Assembly (NCBI GenBank): GCA_001692895.1
Contig: KV748210.1
Coordinates: forward strand, 186,001 to 250,000
Reading direction: 5' to 3'
Length of the DNA stretch: 64,000 nt
From: Cenococcum geophilum 1.58
Taxonomy: Eukaryota; Ascomycota; Dothideomycetes; Gloniales; Gloniaceae
Position 1 is the stretch's first letter, and every line of letters starts with the position of its first letter. This document shows positions 1-11,739 of this stretch, piece after piece. A program made the position numbers and the translations under genes. Under the pieces are notes generated by a model. That model had not been told where the DNA came from. It searched no databases and was given only the letters and a program-made list of their open reading frames with translations.

Positions 1-12
1 TTGTGGTTATAG

Positions 13-246
13 TATTAGGATTTTTTTTTGGGCGCGTTGTTGCAGCCAAAAATTAGGGTCTGCAAAACCTGCGTAAGCCGCGATTTCAGCAATTTGCAGC
101 AATTTGCAGCAATTTGCACGAGTAGCCTGTGTATTTGTAGCAAATTGCCGCAAGTTGCCGCAAATCGCTAAAATTGCGACTTACGCAGGTTTTGCAGACC
201 CTGATTTTCGCTTGCGACAACGTGCCCAAAAAAAAATTTCCTGATG
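13..246. mobile_element. 234 bp MITE of the CATCAGGA/GGGCGCGTTGTTGCAG terminal family
   Basis: The two ends are inverted copies: the left end reads AGGA, a T-run, then GGGCGCGTTGTTGCAGCCAA; the right end reads back through CGACAACGTGCCC and an A-run to CCTGATG. The left tip TATTAGGA equals CATCAGGA after two C-to-T changes. TA follows the right end. The inner arms contain GTCTGCAAAACCTGCGTAAG and its reverse complement. There is no coding capacity. The same termini bound the 3.86 kb element at 21361-25217, so this is probably a short deletion derivative mobilised by the same unknown transposase. Confidence 0.75.
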
Positions 247-248
247 TA

Positions 249-1888
249 ACTAAAATACCTTAACCCCTAAATACGGGCAGAACTAAATACGAACTCCTTA
301 GGTGCTAAGATATATCCTATTAACTCCTTTAAACTTAACCTTATTAATAAACTACTATAGGCTAACTAAACGACCCCCTCTCTATAGGAGTATTGTAAAA
401 AGGCAAATAATATTACTAGCCTATAGTTCCTTAAAAACAGACTACTTAAGTACTAGAAATAGCTAGTAGTAGCTAAAAAAAATAGAACTTATAGACCTAG
501 CTTATTACTAAAGCTTATATCTAGGTCTCTACAGCCTACCCTAAAAAAAATAAGACCTATAAGATTATTAGTAACCGCTATATACGGAACTATAATAACT
601 ACCACAGATCTATAATTTTATAAGATAAAACCCTAGGACTATTAAAGCCACTCCTAATACTAGAACGCCCCTAGTAGTATATCTTTATAGACTTTTATAA
701 ACCACCTACGGACCGTAACGGATATAATATAGTTATAATCCTATTTAACCGCTTTAGTAAGCGCCCGTTCTTAATCCCCTATTATAAAAATATTAATGCT
801 AAAGAGGCGGCCTAACTATATATCTACTATATCTACCAAATTTACGGACTACTAGATACTATTATATCCAATTATAGGCCGCAATTTATTTTAGCTTTCT
901 AGAATAAGTTTACCTAGATCTTAGGCATTAAGCTAAAGCTTTCTATAGTATACTACTCCCAGATAAATAGTTAGACGGAAATTATAAATTAATACTTAGA
1001 CTAGAGACTTCGGCCCTTTATTAACTACTTCTAAAATAACTAGGCCGAATTATTACCCCTAATAACTACGCCTAAGCAACCCTACCTTATAACTTTATAG
1101 GATTTGCCCCTATCTAGCTAGAAATAGGCTACTTACCCTATATAGGCTTTAACTAGAAAAGACTAAAAAGACCCCAGACTATATGCGAAAAACTATCTTA
1201 TAAGGAAGCCTAGCAGTACGCTAAGCGCTTAGAAGAAGCCTAGATAGTAGCCCGTATAAATCTAAAAAAGGCCTAAAAATTAATATAATAGTAGGTAAAT
1301 AAGTATAGGTAAGAGCCCAACTTTACCATAGGAGATATAGTCTAGGTTATAATAAAGAACTAAAAGACGGAACGACCTAGCTATAAGCTAGATTATTAAA
1401 TAGTAGGACTATATAAGGTTTTTAAAAAAATAGGTAACTCGTATAAAGTAAAGCTCCTAGATTTAATTAAGGTTTACCCTATTTTCTCTTTAGATAAACT
1501 ATAAAAAGCTATAAATAACCTATTACCTANATAAANNAATAAACCTCCCNTNCNNATCTAAGTTAATAGNNATAATAAATAGGAAATTAAAGAAATACTA
1601 GCCTATAAGCTTGTAAGGGGAACGTTAAAATATTATATTAGTTAGAAAAGGTACAACCTAGACCCCACTTAGTACCCTATATAGAACTTTATAGGTAGTC
1701 CCTATAAGCTTTAAAAGTTCTATAGTTGTTACCCTAATAAACCTAGACCCCTAAAGTACCTTAATAAGTAAATAAAGTGCTAGAATAGCGAAGACGATAA
1801 GCTGCCTATTAAGTATAAAGATAAGAATACCCTATAGACATAATACGGACGTATAAAGCCTAAGGGCAGGCTTTCTTAAAGGGGGGGG
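249..1888 (+). pseudogene. G3: 3' part of a Ty3/gypsy chromovirus polyprotein (integrase and chromodomain), RIP-inactivated
   Basis: Reading TAG/TAA as former Gln codons shows an integrase core around 640-1060 (F.DF..PP.DRNGY with the first catalytic Asp, then a SQ..GQTE-type block near 960-985) and a C-terminal chromodomain-like segment around 1570-1700 (WEI..IL, then WKGYDPDPTWYP-like spacing). An uninterrupted reading frame no longer exists. A polypurine tract of A and nine G residues at about 1878-1889 leads into the LTR. The 5' part lies left of the window or was lost. Several N calls at 1528-1570 show an unresolved assembly there. The family differs from G1 and G2. Confidence 0.8.
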
Positions 1889-2160
1889 GTAATACTATAG
1901 CGTTAGTAGAAACTAGTGGATTATAGCTAATAGATATTAGTAGATTGTAGTAAATAGTCGCAGATAGTCGCAGACAGTTTTATATAGTTTTAGACAATTG
2001 CTATTATGTAACTAGAGGATTATATATAACGTTAAGCGGCGCTACCCTCCGTCTCCTTTCCTTTCTTTAGCTTTAGATCCTCGTTTATAGACAATCCAAT
2101 TATATAGGCTTGCGCGACCCTTTTGCCGTACTTATACCTCGATTAACTAAGTTGCTAACA
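1889..2160 (+). repeat. 3' LTR of gypsy element G3
   Basis: It begins directly after the polypurine tract and ends in CTAACA at 2160, after which Crypton-like sequence resumes. The start is taken from the tract and the expected TG..CA ends; no second LTR is in the window to confirm it. G3 therefore entered Crypton copy 1 within about 30 bp of the place where G2 entered copy 2. Confidence 0.6.
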
Positions 2161-4363
2161 ATAGGTAGGCTAGTATTTCCGCATTATTAGCTTATTTAGC
2201 GTAACTACGTTAGCCAGTAAGCTTTTTATCTACGTAGCGTACCTCTAGTACTCCTTATAGCTAAAAAGGGAGTCCTTTTATAGGGGGTAGAGCGGGAACT
2301 GCTTGCGTAGGATTACTAAGTCCTATAATAGGATTACCCTAAGTGTGTAGAGGAGGTATAGAAATCCTAAGCCTATAAGGTTAAGCTATTAACCTTATTA
2401 TCGGCCCTACCTAAGTAGTAGGCCTCTATATATTTTAGCCAGATATTAATTTTAGGCCATATCTTTAAATAAAGGGCCTCCTTTAGTACCTCCCGTATGT
2501 AAGGAAGAAAGTAGCCCTTTTCTTTTTTTAGGAAGCTGGTAATTAACTATATAAACGCATAGAGTAGGTAGCTAAGGTAGGCTCCTGTTATCGCGTTTAT
2601 ATTCTAGCGTCCAGCCTATTTAATTTAGGTCTCCTTAATACCGCTAAGCTTAATATACCGGACGCTTTACTTATAGGCGCTATAGGTTTTCTCCTTTAAG
2701 TAAATTCCTACTCCCTAAAATATCTTTTAATTCTCTTTAAACTGCGTATAATAGCTTAGTAGCTATTACGGTACTTTAATACTGCTAGGGAAGATATATA
2801 GGTTATAATAGTCCTTTAGCTATTAAAAGGATGGGAAGCTTTTAGCGCCGTCTTTACCCCAGCGGTTAAAGAAGTAGAAGGCTATTATAGAAAGGGGGTA
2901 GAGAATAGGGTTAGCGTTCTATATATAGCTTATATACTTAACCTTACTATACTAATTCTGCTTCCCTTATATTATTAATATAATTTATATACGGCACTAA
3001 CTTATCTAGTTTAGGCCTTTATTCTCTAGTTTAATAAGAATAAGATTAATAAGCTAAACGTCTTATCTACTTTTACTATAGGTAATAGTAGTATAGCCTA
3101 AGAAACGGGTTAGAAAACGGCAGCTATATAGACTAGATAAGGTATATACAAACCTAATAAATACTCGGCTATAGTTTAAAGGTAAGACTTAACTAAACCT
3201 AGTATCTTAGAGCCCGTCTCCTAGCACTAAGTAATTGCCTTTTTAAGCCCTTTAATGTTATAGCCGCTAGTAATTATAAATAGGCCTTAATTAATAAAAT
3301 TAACGCGTTAAATCCAGTCCTTATTATAGTAGATACTATCTAGTACTACTAAGAGCTTTACCCCCTATAGCAGCTGCGAGGTTTTATCTTTTAACTACTA
3401 CGTATAAAGCTTAGTAATAGCGGAGATATAGCTATTTATAACTAAGTATTAGACTATTTTATTAAATAGGGCATCTAAGACCTCCTTATCCCATATCTCC
3501 CCTTTCTCCTTTATAGCTTCCTCCCCTATACCTACAGCTACCTCTATAGCTGCCCCTACGGCTGCCTTCCCCCCTAGCTACCTTACCCGCTTAACTGTCT
3601 TCTACCTCTTCTTTACCTACTTACTATCTTTCTATATCTCTTTCCGTTTTAACTTCCGTTTTTAATAGCTAGCAGCCTATAATTCTTAGTTAATAATTTA
3701 CTGCTCTAAAAATAGGTAAAGCTTATCTTCTGTTACCTAGGCGCCGTCTATATTACCTTCTAATCTTACGCACTAGTCTTCCCACTTTTTCTACTTTAGC
3801 TCGTACACCCTTATAGTATTCTTTAAGCGCTAGGCCTTATAAATATCGTATAGCCGTACTGTTTAGGCCTTAAATTCGCTCTGGAGGCTATAGGGGGAGG
3901 AGGCTAGGGGGGCTTCCGTCGACCGTAAAGTAGACCGTAGGGTAAGGAGATTCTTAAAAGACTCCATATCCGCAAAAGGTAAGGGGGAGACGCGTAAGCG
4001 CGGTGTAGGTAAATAAAGCCACCGAACGCGTAAATATTAAAGGAGAAGAAGGAGAAGAGGGCTCTATATTATATAATTATAATTACAGTAGGCCTTTCTA
4101 TATAAAATCAGAAGCCCTGCGCGAGCTAGCGCGGGCACAAGGACAGGAGAGGGTTGGAAAATGGATCGTTGAGGCGACGATGAGGTCGAAGGCGCGCTGA
4201 GGCCATCTATACTAACCTAGTACTAACCTAGGCCTCAAAAACGCGTCCGAAAAGTAGGGGCCACCACCAAAGGGGGGGGTGATATTTGGACGATATGTCG
4301 CGGACCTTGGGGGGTCGTGCGTAACCCGAGGTTATGCCAAGCCTAACCCGGACCTCCGATACC
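2161..4363 (-). mobile_element. Crypton-like element, copy 1 (5' part, RIP-degraded)
   Basis: The reverse complement of this block matches 9276-11739 over its whole length, beginning at the terminus GGTATCGGAGGTCCGGGTT (here 4345-4363 on the minus strand). A leader of about 400 bp precedes the ATG at 3963-3965. The 3' part of the element is cut off by G3 at 2160. Copy 1 is slightly less mutated than copy 2 in places, for example in the leader. Confidence 0.75.
2170..3965 (-). pseudogene. Degenerate Crypton-type recombinase ORF (Ndc10-like), copy 1
   Basis: The reading runs leftward from ATG 3965 and begins M-E-S-F-K-N-L-L. It then shows a segment rich in K, R and Q (like the basic linker of fungal Crypton proteins), a block with the layout Y-L-V-I-N-S-Y-V-S-A-I-T-K-L-Y-x-x-Q-L-K-G-K, and a C-terminal block with L-S-G-V-x-E-x-Q-I-K and an 'EGKGYF.P' motif. 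These features recall the centromere-protein Ndc10 type II fold used by fungal Crypton tyrosine recombinases. Many Gln codons are now stops. The domain assignment is from memory; the two-copy homology is seen directly. Confidence 0.55.
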
Positions 4364-4423
4364 CAGCAATCCAATTGAACATCGATACTTAACCATCATC
4401 ACCAGAATCGCTCCTTAATAGAC

Positions 4424-5353
4424 ATGGCCTACCCGGGAGTCATGCACCGCTATACTCCGCACCTGGCTGCATTTGAACATGCCACAATCTCAACACCTGA
4501 TTCTCCTAATACTTTGCTCTGGATAGGGGGCCTGGGCGATGGACTTCTCACTGTCACCTACCCTGCAGCACTTGCGCAGCTCCTCCCTTCGAACTGGAGC
4601 CTCGCAGAAATACTATTATCATCTTCCTACAAAGGCTGGGGTACAGGCTCTCTGAAAAGAGACGCCAAGGAGATTGCAAGCTGCGTCCACTACTTTCAGA
4701 GGCTTCGGCCAAACACCAAAATTTTACTGATGGGGCACTCTACTGGATGTCAGGATATAATAGAATACCTGGTTGGAGAAGGATGTGCCGAGAGACCCAG
4801 GGTCCAAGGAGCTATTCTGCAAGCTGGCATCAGCGACCGAGAGGCTCTTGTCAGCGTCCTTCCACCAGATGTTTACGATAGGAGTGTCAAGCTGGCTCAA
4901 GATTGGGTAGCGGATGGCCGCGGCGATCATATTTTGCCAAAATCTTGTACGAATGACGTCCTCCGAAGTCCTGTTACTGCCGTGCGCTGGTTGAGTCTAG
5001 CCAGCCCGGACAAGAATGGAGAAGATGACTATTTCAGCAGTGATCTAGACCCGAAGAAGCTGAGAACTACTTTTGGGTCTATGAAGAAAGAAACTCCCCT
5101 AATGTTTCTTTTTGGTGGAGCTGATTCACATATTCCAGACTTTGTGGACAAGGAAGCCTTGCTTTCCAAATGGACAGGTGTTGTAAGAGAAGGCGGAGGC
5201 ATAGTTGATGATACTAACGGAGGCGTCATTCCCCGCGCAACACATAACTTGAACGGAAATCCAGACGATGTAGTCGGAGACTTGATACGTAGGGTCAATG
5301 GCTTCGTACGACGACTCGAGGAAGGAACCCTCACGCCCGGCGCACATCTCTGA
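4424..5353 (+). CDS. DUF1749 alpha/beta-hydrolase, SidJ-type (possible fusarinine C esterase)
   Basis: A single-exon protein of 309 residues, close to the usual length of the family. It has an alpha/beta-hydrolase core: an early strand with IGGLGDGLL (residues 34-42), the nucleophile elbow GHSTG with Ser106, an acid candidate Asp234 in GGADSHIP, and His274 in ATHNL. These features fit fungal DUF1749/UPF0613 proteins, of which Aspergillus fumigatus SidJ hydrolyses fusarinine C siderophore inside the cell. There is no signal peptide or membrane segment, so it is probably cytosolic. Composition is normal and there are no RIP stops, in sharp contrast to the flanks. The ATG lies only 60 bp from the end of Crypton copy 1, which is transcribed the other way, so the promoter must overlap the element's terminus and leader. 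Whether this is the orthologue of SidJ or a paralogue with another ester substrate cannot be decided here. Confidence 0.85.
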   Translation: MAYPGVMHRYTPHLAAFEHATISTPDSPNTLLWIGGLGDGLLTVTYPAALAQLLPSNWSLAEILLSSSYKGWGTGSLKRDAKEIASCVHYFQRLRPNTKILLMGHSTGCQDIIEYLVGEGCAERPRVQGAILQAGISDREALVSVLPPDVYDRSVKLAQDWVADGRGDHILPKSCTNDVLRSPVTAVRWLSLASPDKNGEDDYFSSDLDPKKLRTTFGSMKKETPLMFLFGGADSHIPDFVDKEALLSKWTGVVREGGGIVDDTNGGVIPRATHNLNGNPDDVVGDLIRRVNGFVRRLEEGTLTPGAHL

Positions 5354-7629
5354 TATAACAAACCTTATTGGGTATTTTAAAGAGCACGGAACAGAGACAA
5401 GATACCAGGATGTGCCTGTGGTATTAAACCCCCAATTGCTTCGGATCGGTCATGCTGTTTAAAGTCTGTCACAGGCGCTCAAGTTGAATTAAGGACCCGA
5501 AAGAACGCGCTACACCCCAAATTAATGAAGAACCTTTGACCAAAGTTGAAGTCCTCGGTCCCGCTATTGCTCAACGTTTCTGTGTCTTATGAGAAACTCC
5601 ACAGGGAGCAATGCTACTGCCGTGGGCTTATATATGTTGCATACGCCGGTCTGCTAACTGGCTCACACCTTTCAACTGCCCCGGGGGACTTACACCAGCA
5701 GAGATTGCAGTATTGCCGTTGTGGTCCGTTCCAAAAGCCGAAGGGTTCGTACCAAAAATAATGAGTCAAAAACACGCACAGCACACTTCCTATAACTGCC
5801 CTTAGTTGCCGCTGTCCGAAGGAGAAGGATATGATGTCCTTGGAATACCCCCATAAACCACGGCTAGAATTCAAGAAAAATAACTAAGATGAACGCGTCA
5901 TGTACTAAATCATGAAAGTCACCAGGTTTTGGAATTCTCAATGCTCAGGGTGCAGCTCGATACTATTCTTCAGGATGTACTTTGCCTACCTTAATGATAG
6001 TTCTTGGAGTGTCTCGCAGAGCTGTATGGTACGAGCTGTTTTTGTAATGACATTTCAGGATGCCTGACCTTGCCAAAACGCAGTTCCTGTCCATTTCCTA
6101 CTCGACCCCATCTTTCTAGCTCCCATGTCTCTCACATGGGTGTTATGGCACAGTTATCTCTTCCTTGAAACACATTTTACCATGCTTTAGATGAGCGTGG
6201 GTGTACTGTGTTCATTTTCCTTGAGCATGCTCTAGAACAAGAGAATCTCGTCTCTCTAACTATTAGTATCATTTCGTCATGTACCGTTAAGGCAATGGAA
6301 CACCATGAGCCTAATGTCGGACGGACAAGTCACTCATAAGAACTCTGTCGATTGAAGCTGGCTCTAGAAGCTCTCTATATACATGAGGTCGGGGCAAAGG
6401 ACTGACGACGACGCTGACGACGATTCTGGAGCTATTACTCAATCGCCACCAGGTTGATATTGCCACTCAGTCGGTAATAGGTAATAGAAACAGGGTGTGA
6501 GTCACAAGACGGTACCTGACAGTGACCTCAACGTTCGACACCTAATCTGCCACCCAATGGTCTTCTGGCAACTAAAAGAGCCCGGCCGGAATGATGATAA
6601 CTATGAATCTGACTAAATCTTGGTGAGTCCAGTTTCTGACATTTCTGTCGGAGTTTCTGGGTGGGCATAATCATTGAAAGGTCCGACGCTGGGTTGTCGT
6701 ATTCTGTGAAGTGTATCTGTCCTAGAAGTTTGTAAGATGAAACCGGGATCCGTGTGAATAACAGCGCGTTCAAGGATCTCGGAATGAGGAGACTAAGTAA
6801 ATGTTGCAGAATGCGTTCTTGTAAACTTCTTTTTAGCGGGACTGGTCCAACGGTATTCCGGGAGCTGTCGTGTGAAATTCTAGGGACTTGAACTACTCGC
6901 AGTCACAGTTCTCATCAGCTTGGATAAGACTTACGGCTGGCGCTCCTACGATTTTCATCTTGGGTATCTCCTACTGATATCCAATATGCTACAGCGGAAT
7001 TAACAGTTAACGGATTTCGAGTGCTTACAACCTTGGTGTCCAAAGCATAGAGGGCAGGTTACAAATATTCGTGCGAGCCATAGGGATTATTGACAGATAC
7101 GAGATTTCGATTCAGCATTTTCAGACTCCATCGTTGGCCACCGTCCCATTATGATAAAAAATCAACGCCGCAAGCGCAACAACCTCACAACAACACCACC
7201 AACCCCAGACCAATTTCCGCATCATCCAATTATTCGTGTTCTGCAGAATCTCGCTGAGCTTTCAAACTACCATTGAACGATATTTGTATCGCACTGCTTA
7301 TCCCGCCGCATCAAATCACAAGAGCCGTCAAAATCGCGATGTCACGATACAGTAGCCAACCCATCTGAAAAAGAGGGAAACAATCGCTACATATTTTTTG
7401 CGCTTTCATGCGAGCCAAGCGACCAGTTCATGATAAATGAATCCTCATTAGTCAACTTCGAATAGGTTAGCCGTCGGTTGAGCCCACGCCAGGGAAATGC
7501 GTTTGTGAGGTCTGTCAGGCATCCCATATCTAGCTAGCTTGTGGCTGCGTGACTTTCCAGTTTTTCATCATCTCCAACAGGGCCAGGCGAAATCCTAATC
7601 GATAACGATTGATACGATACGCGAGATCA
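5354..7629. other. Unique sequence of normal composition without a recognised gene
   Basis: Only short overlapping ORFs under 90 codons occur, on both strands, with no recognisable motif. There is no RIP-type AT enrichment. Positions about 6371-6490 resemble a segment inside the 3.86 kb transposon (about 24290-24420). Confidence 0.5.
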
Positions 7630-7631
7630 TA

Positions 7632-9201
7632 CGGAGGTGCGTTTCAAAAGTCTTTGCCGCCAAGAAAATTGACCGCTTACCGCCAAGGCAGAAAACCAAG
7701 ATTCTGCCACGTTACCAAGTGTCCTACTAAGTGTTCCCCTACCAGCCCAATTCCGCAGCTCTCAAGTCTCTTTTAATATTCCAAATGGCTACTGAAAGAT
7801 CTACTGCTAAACGTTCTATAGGGGGCTACGATTCAGCTATAAGAGCTTAAATTATGGCTCTTAGAGCTTATGGAATCCCAGCTGCCGAAATTATAAAGAC
7901 AATATAAATTTCCGAACGAACTATACGAGACATATATCGCCATGCAATCAATTAAGGCTTTAATCTAACGTCTTCTCCTCTCGTCCTTAATACCCACGTA
8001 GATGATGCTCCTCGCCCTAGCCGTCCATCTAAATAAACTAAAGATACTAAGAACTTAATACTGGAGAAGGTCCGTTGTGATAGATATAGCAGAGAAAAGA
8101 CATGCGCTTATATTGCTGCAGAGGTTAGAGGAGTTAGTGCTCTAACCGTATGGCGAATACTTAGAGCCTCTGGATTAAGGAAGACTAAGCCTACACGAAA
8201 GCCTAAATTAACGGAGAAAATAAAGCTTAAGAGGCATAAGTTCTGCATAGATTACGCTTATTAGAAGTTGGAAGATTAGAAGAATGTTATCTAGTTAGAT
8301 AAAACATCTATTATCTTAAATTATCGCCGCGGTGGATATTAAATTTAGTATGCTACAAATAAGCGTTTTATTAAGAGCTGTATACGCCCCTACTAGAAAG
8401 GCTACTTAGAGTTTATATTCTGGGGCTGTTTTTTATATAACAAGAAAGGACCTTACTATATCTGGTAGCTAAAGACAACTATAGAGCGGAAGAAAGCTTA
8501 GGCTGTAATTAATAAGCTAAATAAGGAGCTTGAGCCTCGTATATAGGAGGAGTGGGAGCTTAATATAGGCATTAGACGGATAGGGCTGCGCAATCTTCCT
8601 AAACTAAAGCTAGGATAGAAGTTCACTAAAGTAACTAGCAAGCTCGTACAGAATTAGGGCCATAGAGGTATTGATTAGTGGCGATATTAAACATTAATTC
8701 TTATACCAAAGCTACTACCTTTTGCTTAAGAGTGCCTTAAGGAGAGGCCTAGTACTATTGTTTAGGAGAATAAGGCTCCAGCTTACGCCTACTAATATTA
8801 ATTAACTATATATAACGTATAAAATATCCAACACCTTCTTTAGTGTAGTAACTCTCCTAATTTAAATATAATTAAGCCTTGCTGGCCGCATATAAAGAGG
8901 GTTACTACGCGTAAGGAAGCGCCGTAGAAGAGGGAGGTTGTAAGGAAGGTATAGCAGGCGGCATAGAGAGATCTTAAGCAGTGGAGGATTTAGGCTTAGA
9001 TTAAGCGGATTATTAGGCATATTAAGAAGGTTATTAAGCTTAAAGGAGGTAACGAGTATAGGGAGGGTGCTACAGAGGTACCAAGACGCTTAAAAGCACC
9101 TAAAGCGGCAGAGGACGAATGGGAGGATATCTAGATTTAGAAGGCGGTGAGCCAAAGCGGTCAATTTTCCCGGCGGCAAAGACTTTTGAAACGCACCTCC
9201 G
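7632..9201 (+). mobile_element. Tc1/mariner-type DNA transposon, 1.57 kb, RIP-inactivated
   Basis: Terminal inverted repeats of about 47 bp begin CGGAGGTGCGTTTCAAAAGT at the left and end in the reverse complement at 9157-9201. Both ends are flanked by TA (7630-7631 and 9202-9203), the expected mariner target duplication. A single transposase frame fills the interior. Confidence 0.9.
7785..9150 (+). pseudogene. Tc1/mariner transposase pseudogene
   Basis: Starting at ATG 7785 the translation shows a helix-turn-helix part (IPAAEIIKTISISERTIRDI), a second DNA-binding part ending near LTVWRILRASGLRK, then the catalytic core: QLDKTS (first Asp), a block resembling VQE(D/N)KAPA near 8765 where the second Asp is now Asn, and a WP-containing block near 8880. 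Former Gln and Trp codons appear as TAG/TAA throughout and the frame is not continuous, so the gene is dead by RIP. The first acidic motif is legible; loss of the second is consistent with a G-to-A change. Confidence 0.85.
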
Positions 9202-9203
9202 TA

Positions 9204-9255
9204 TAGAGGTGCCATTTAAGAGTCTTTACCGCCAAGAAATTCACCGCCTTAGCTT
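9204..9255 (+). repeat. Extra copy of the mariner left terminus
   Basis: Immediately beyond the right TA, the sequence GAGGTGCC..AGTCTTTACCGCCAAGAAA repeats the left TIR of the 7632-9201 element in the same orientation, with C-to-T-type differences. It looks like the remnant of an earlier insertion of the same family. Confidence 0.6.
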
Positions 9256-9275
9256 ACCGCCCGCCTTCCGAATAT

Positions 9276-11739
9276 AGGTATCGGAGGTCCGGGTTAAGCT
9301 TGGCATAACCTCGGGTTACGCACGACCCCCTAAGGTCCGCGACATATCGTCCAAATATCACCCCCCTTTTGGTAGTGGCCCCTACTTTTTAGACGCGTTT
9401 TTGAGGCCTAGGTTAGTACTGGGTTAGTATAGAGGACCTCGCCGCGCGCCTTCAACCTCATCGTCGCCTCGACAATCTATTTTTTAACCCTCTTCCTGTT
9501 CTTATGCCCGCGCTAGCTCCTAGCTTACGCGGGGCTTCTAGTTTTATATAGAACGGCCTACTATAATTCTAATTCTATAATATAGAGCTCTCTTCTTCTT
9601 CTTCTCCTCCTCTATTAATATTTACGCGTTTAGTGGCTTTATTTACCTATACCCGCGCTACGCTTACGCGTCTTCCCCCTAACCTCTTATGGAGATAGAG
9701 TCTTTTAAGAATCTTCTTACCCTACAGTCTACTTTATAGTCGAAGAAAGCCCCCCTAACCTCCTCCTTCTTTCCCTCCTCCTATAGCCTCTAGAACAAAT
9801 TTAAGGCCTAAACGGCATGGCTATATAATATTTATAAGGCCTAGCGCTTAAAGAATACTATAAGGGCGTATAAGCCAAAGTAGAAAGAGTAAAAAGACTA
9901 GTGCGTAAGACTAAAAGGTAATATAAATAGCGCCTAGGTAATAGAAGATAAGCTTTACCCATTCCTAAAGCAGTAAGTTATTAACTAAGAATTATAGGCT
10001 GCTAGCTATTAAAAACAGAAGTTAAAATAAAAAGAGATATAAAAAGATAGTAAGCGGGTAAAGAAGAGGCAGAAGACAGTTAAGTAGGTAAGGCAGCTAA
10101 AGGAAAAGTTAGCCGTAGGGGTAGCCGTAGGGGCAGCTATAGGGGCAGCTGTAGGTATAGGGGAGGAAGCTATAAAGGAGGAAGGGGAGATATAGGATAA
10201 GAAGGCCTTAGACGCCCTATTTAATAAAATAGTTTAATACTTAGTTATAAATAGCTACGTCTCCGCTATTACTAAGCTTTATATATAGTAGTTAAAAGGT
10301 AAAACCTTNCAGCCGCTATAGNGGGNNAAGCTCTTAGNAGTACTAAATAGCGTNNNCCGNAATAANGACCAGATTTAACGCGTTAACTTTATTAATTAAG
10401 GCCTATTTATAATTACTAGCGGCTATAATATTAAAGGGCTTAAAAAGGCGATTACTTAGTACTAGGAGACGGGCTCTAAGATACTAAGTTTAGTTAAGTC
10501 TTACCTTTAAACTATAGCTGAGTATTTATTAGGTTTATATATTATAAGAGTACTTTTAGTCCCTTACTTAGCTATATCCTAAAAGCTTTTAGGGGCTACT
10601 AAGGCTAGCCTTCGGCTAGGCCTTAGCCACCCCTTATAAGCTTCTTAGGCTTATAGCCTCCTTCCTCCCCTATTAGTTTGTCTCTCTCTATATAAGGCTA
10701 TTACCTACCCTTATTACTATATCGTCCTCTCTTATTAACTCTCCTTATAACTTATACTTGGCTTACCTACTCCTTACCATATACCCTACCCAGTCTATAT
10801 AGCTACTATTTTTTAACCCATTCCTTAGGCTATACTACTATTACCTATAGTAAAAGTAGATAAAATATTTAGCTTACTAACCTTATTCTTATTAAACTAA
10901 AGAATAAAGGGCCTAAACTAGATAAGTTAGCGCCGTATATAATTATATTAATAATATAAGGGAAGCAGAATTAGTACGGTAAGGTTAAGTATATAGGCTA
11001 TATACGGAACACTAACCCTATCTTCTACCCCCTCTTTATAGTAGCCTTCTACTTATTTAACCGCTAAGGTAAAGATAGCGCTAAAAGCTTTCTATCCTTT
11101 TAGTAGCTAGAGGACTACTATAACCTATATATCTTCCCTAGTAGTATTAAAGTACTATAATAGCCGCTAAGCTATTATACGCAGTTTAAATAAATAAATA
11201 AAAATTCTAGAGGGTAGGAATTTACTTAAAGGAGAAAACCTATAGCGCTTATAAGTAGAGCGTTTGGTATACTAAGCTTAGCGGCGTTAAGGAGACCTAA
11301 ATTAAATGGCTAGATATTAGAATACGGACGTAATAATAGGAGCCTACCTTAGCTACCTACCCTATGTGTTTATATAGTCAATTACTAGCTTTCTAAAGGA
11401 AGGAAAGGGCTACTTTTTTCCCCATATATAGGAGGTGCTAGAGGAGGCCCTTTATTTAAAGATATGGCCTAATATTAATATTTAGCTAAAATGTATAGAG
11501 GCCTACTGCCTAAGTAGGGCCGATAATAAGGTTATACGGCTTAACCTTATAGGCTTAGGATTTCTACGCCTCCTTTACGCGCTTAGGGTAATCCTATTAT
11601 AGGACTTAGTAATTCTACGCAAGTAGTTCCCGCTCTACCCCCTATAAAAGGACCCCCTCTTTAGCTATAAGGAGTACCGGAGGTTTACTATATAGGTAAA
11701 AAGCTCGCTAGCTAACGTAGTTACGCTAAATAAGCTAAT
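9276..11739 (+). mobile_element. Crypton-like element, copy 2, 5' part
   Basis: It begins with GGTATCGGAGGTCCGGGTT, the same terminus as copy 1 but inverted, so the two copies stand head to head around 4364-9275. It runs to 11739, where gypsy G2 interrupts it, and resumes at 38566. The first and second parts share the duplicated target CTAAT (11735-11739 and 38561-38565). N calls lie at about 10309-10367. Confidence 0.8.
9689..11734 (+). pseudogene. Degenerate Crypton-type recombinase ORF, copy 2 (N-terminal and central part)
   Basis: From ATG 9689 the frame begins M-E-I-E-S-F-K-N-L-L. It continues through an Ala/Val/Gly-rich stretch (about 10120-10165), the conserved block near 10230-10300 (INSYVSAITKLYIQQLKGK), a second conserved block near 10370-10480, and a C-terminal recombinase block near 11270-11450. 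Stops are almost all TAG/TAA in place of Gln codons. The putative catalytic-region His appears as Tyr (CAC to TAC) in K-T-Y-S-A-Y. The protein continues at 38566. Confidence 0.55.

Noticed and set aside
4364..9275. Starship-type giant mobile element with a DUF3435 captain
   Set aside because: No DUF3435 recombinase is seen; the recombinase-like ORFs look like Ndc10/GCR1_C Crypton proteins, and the segment has only one cargo gene.
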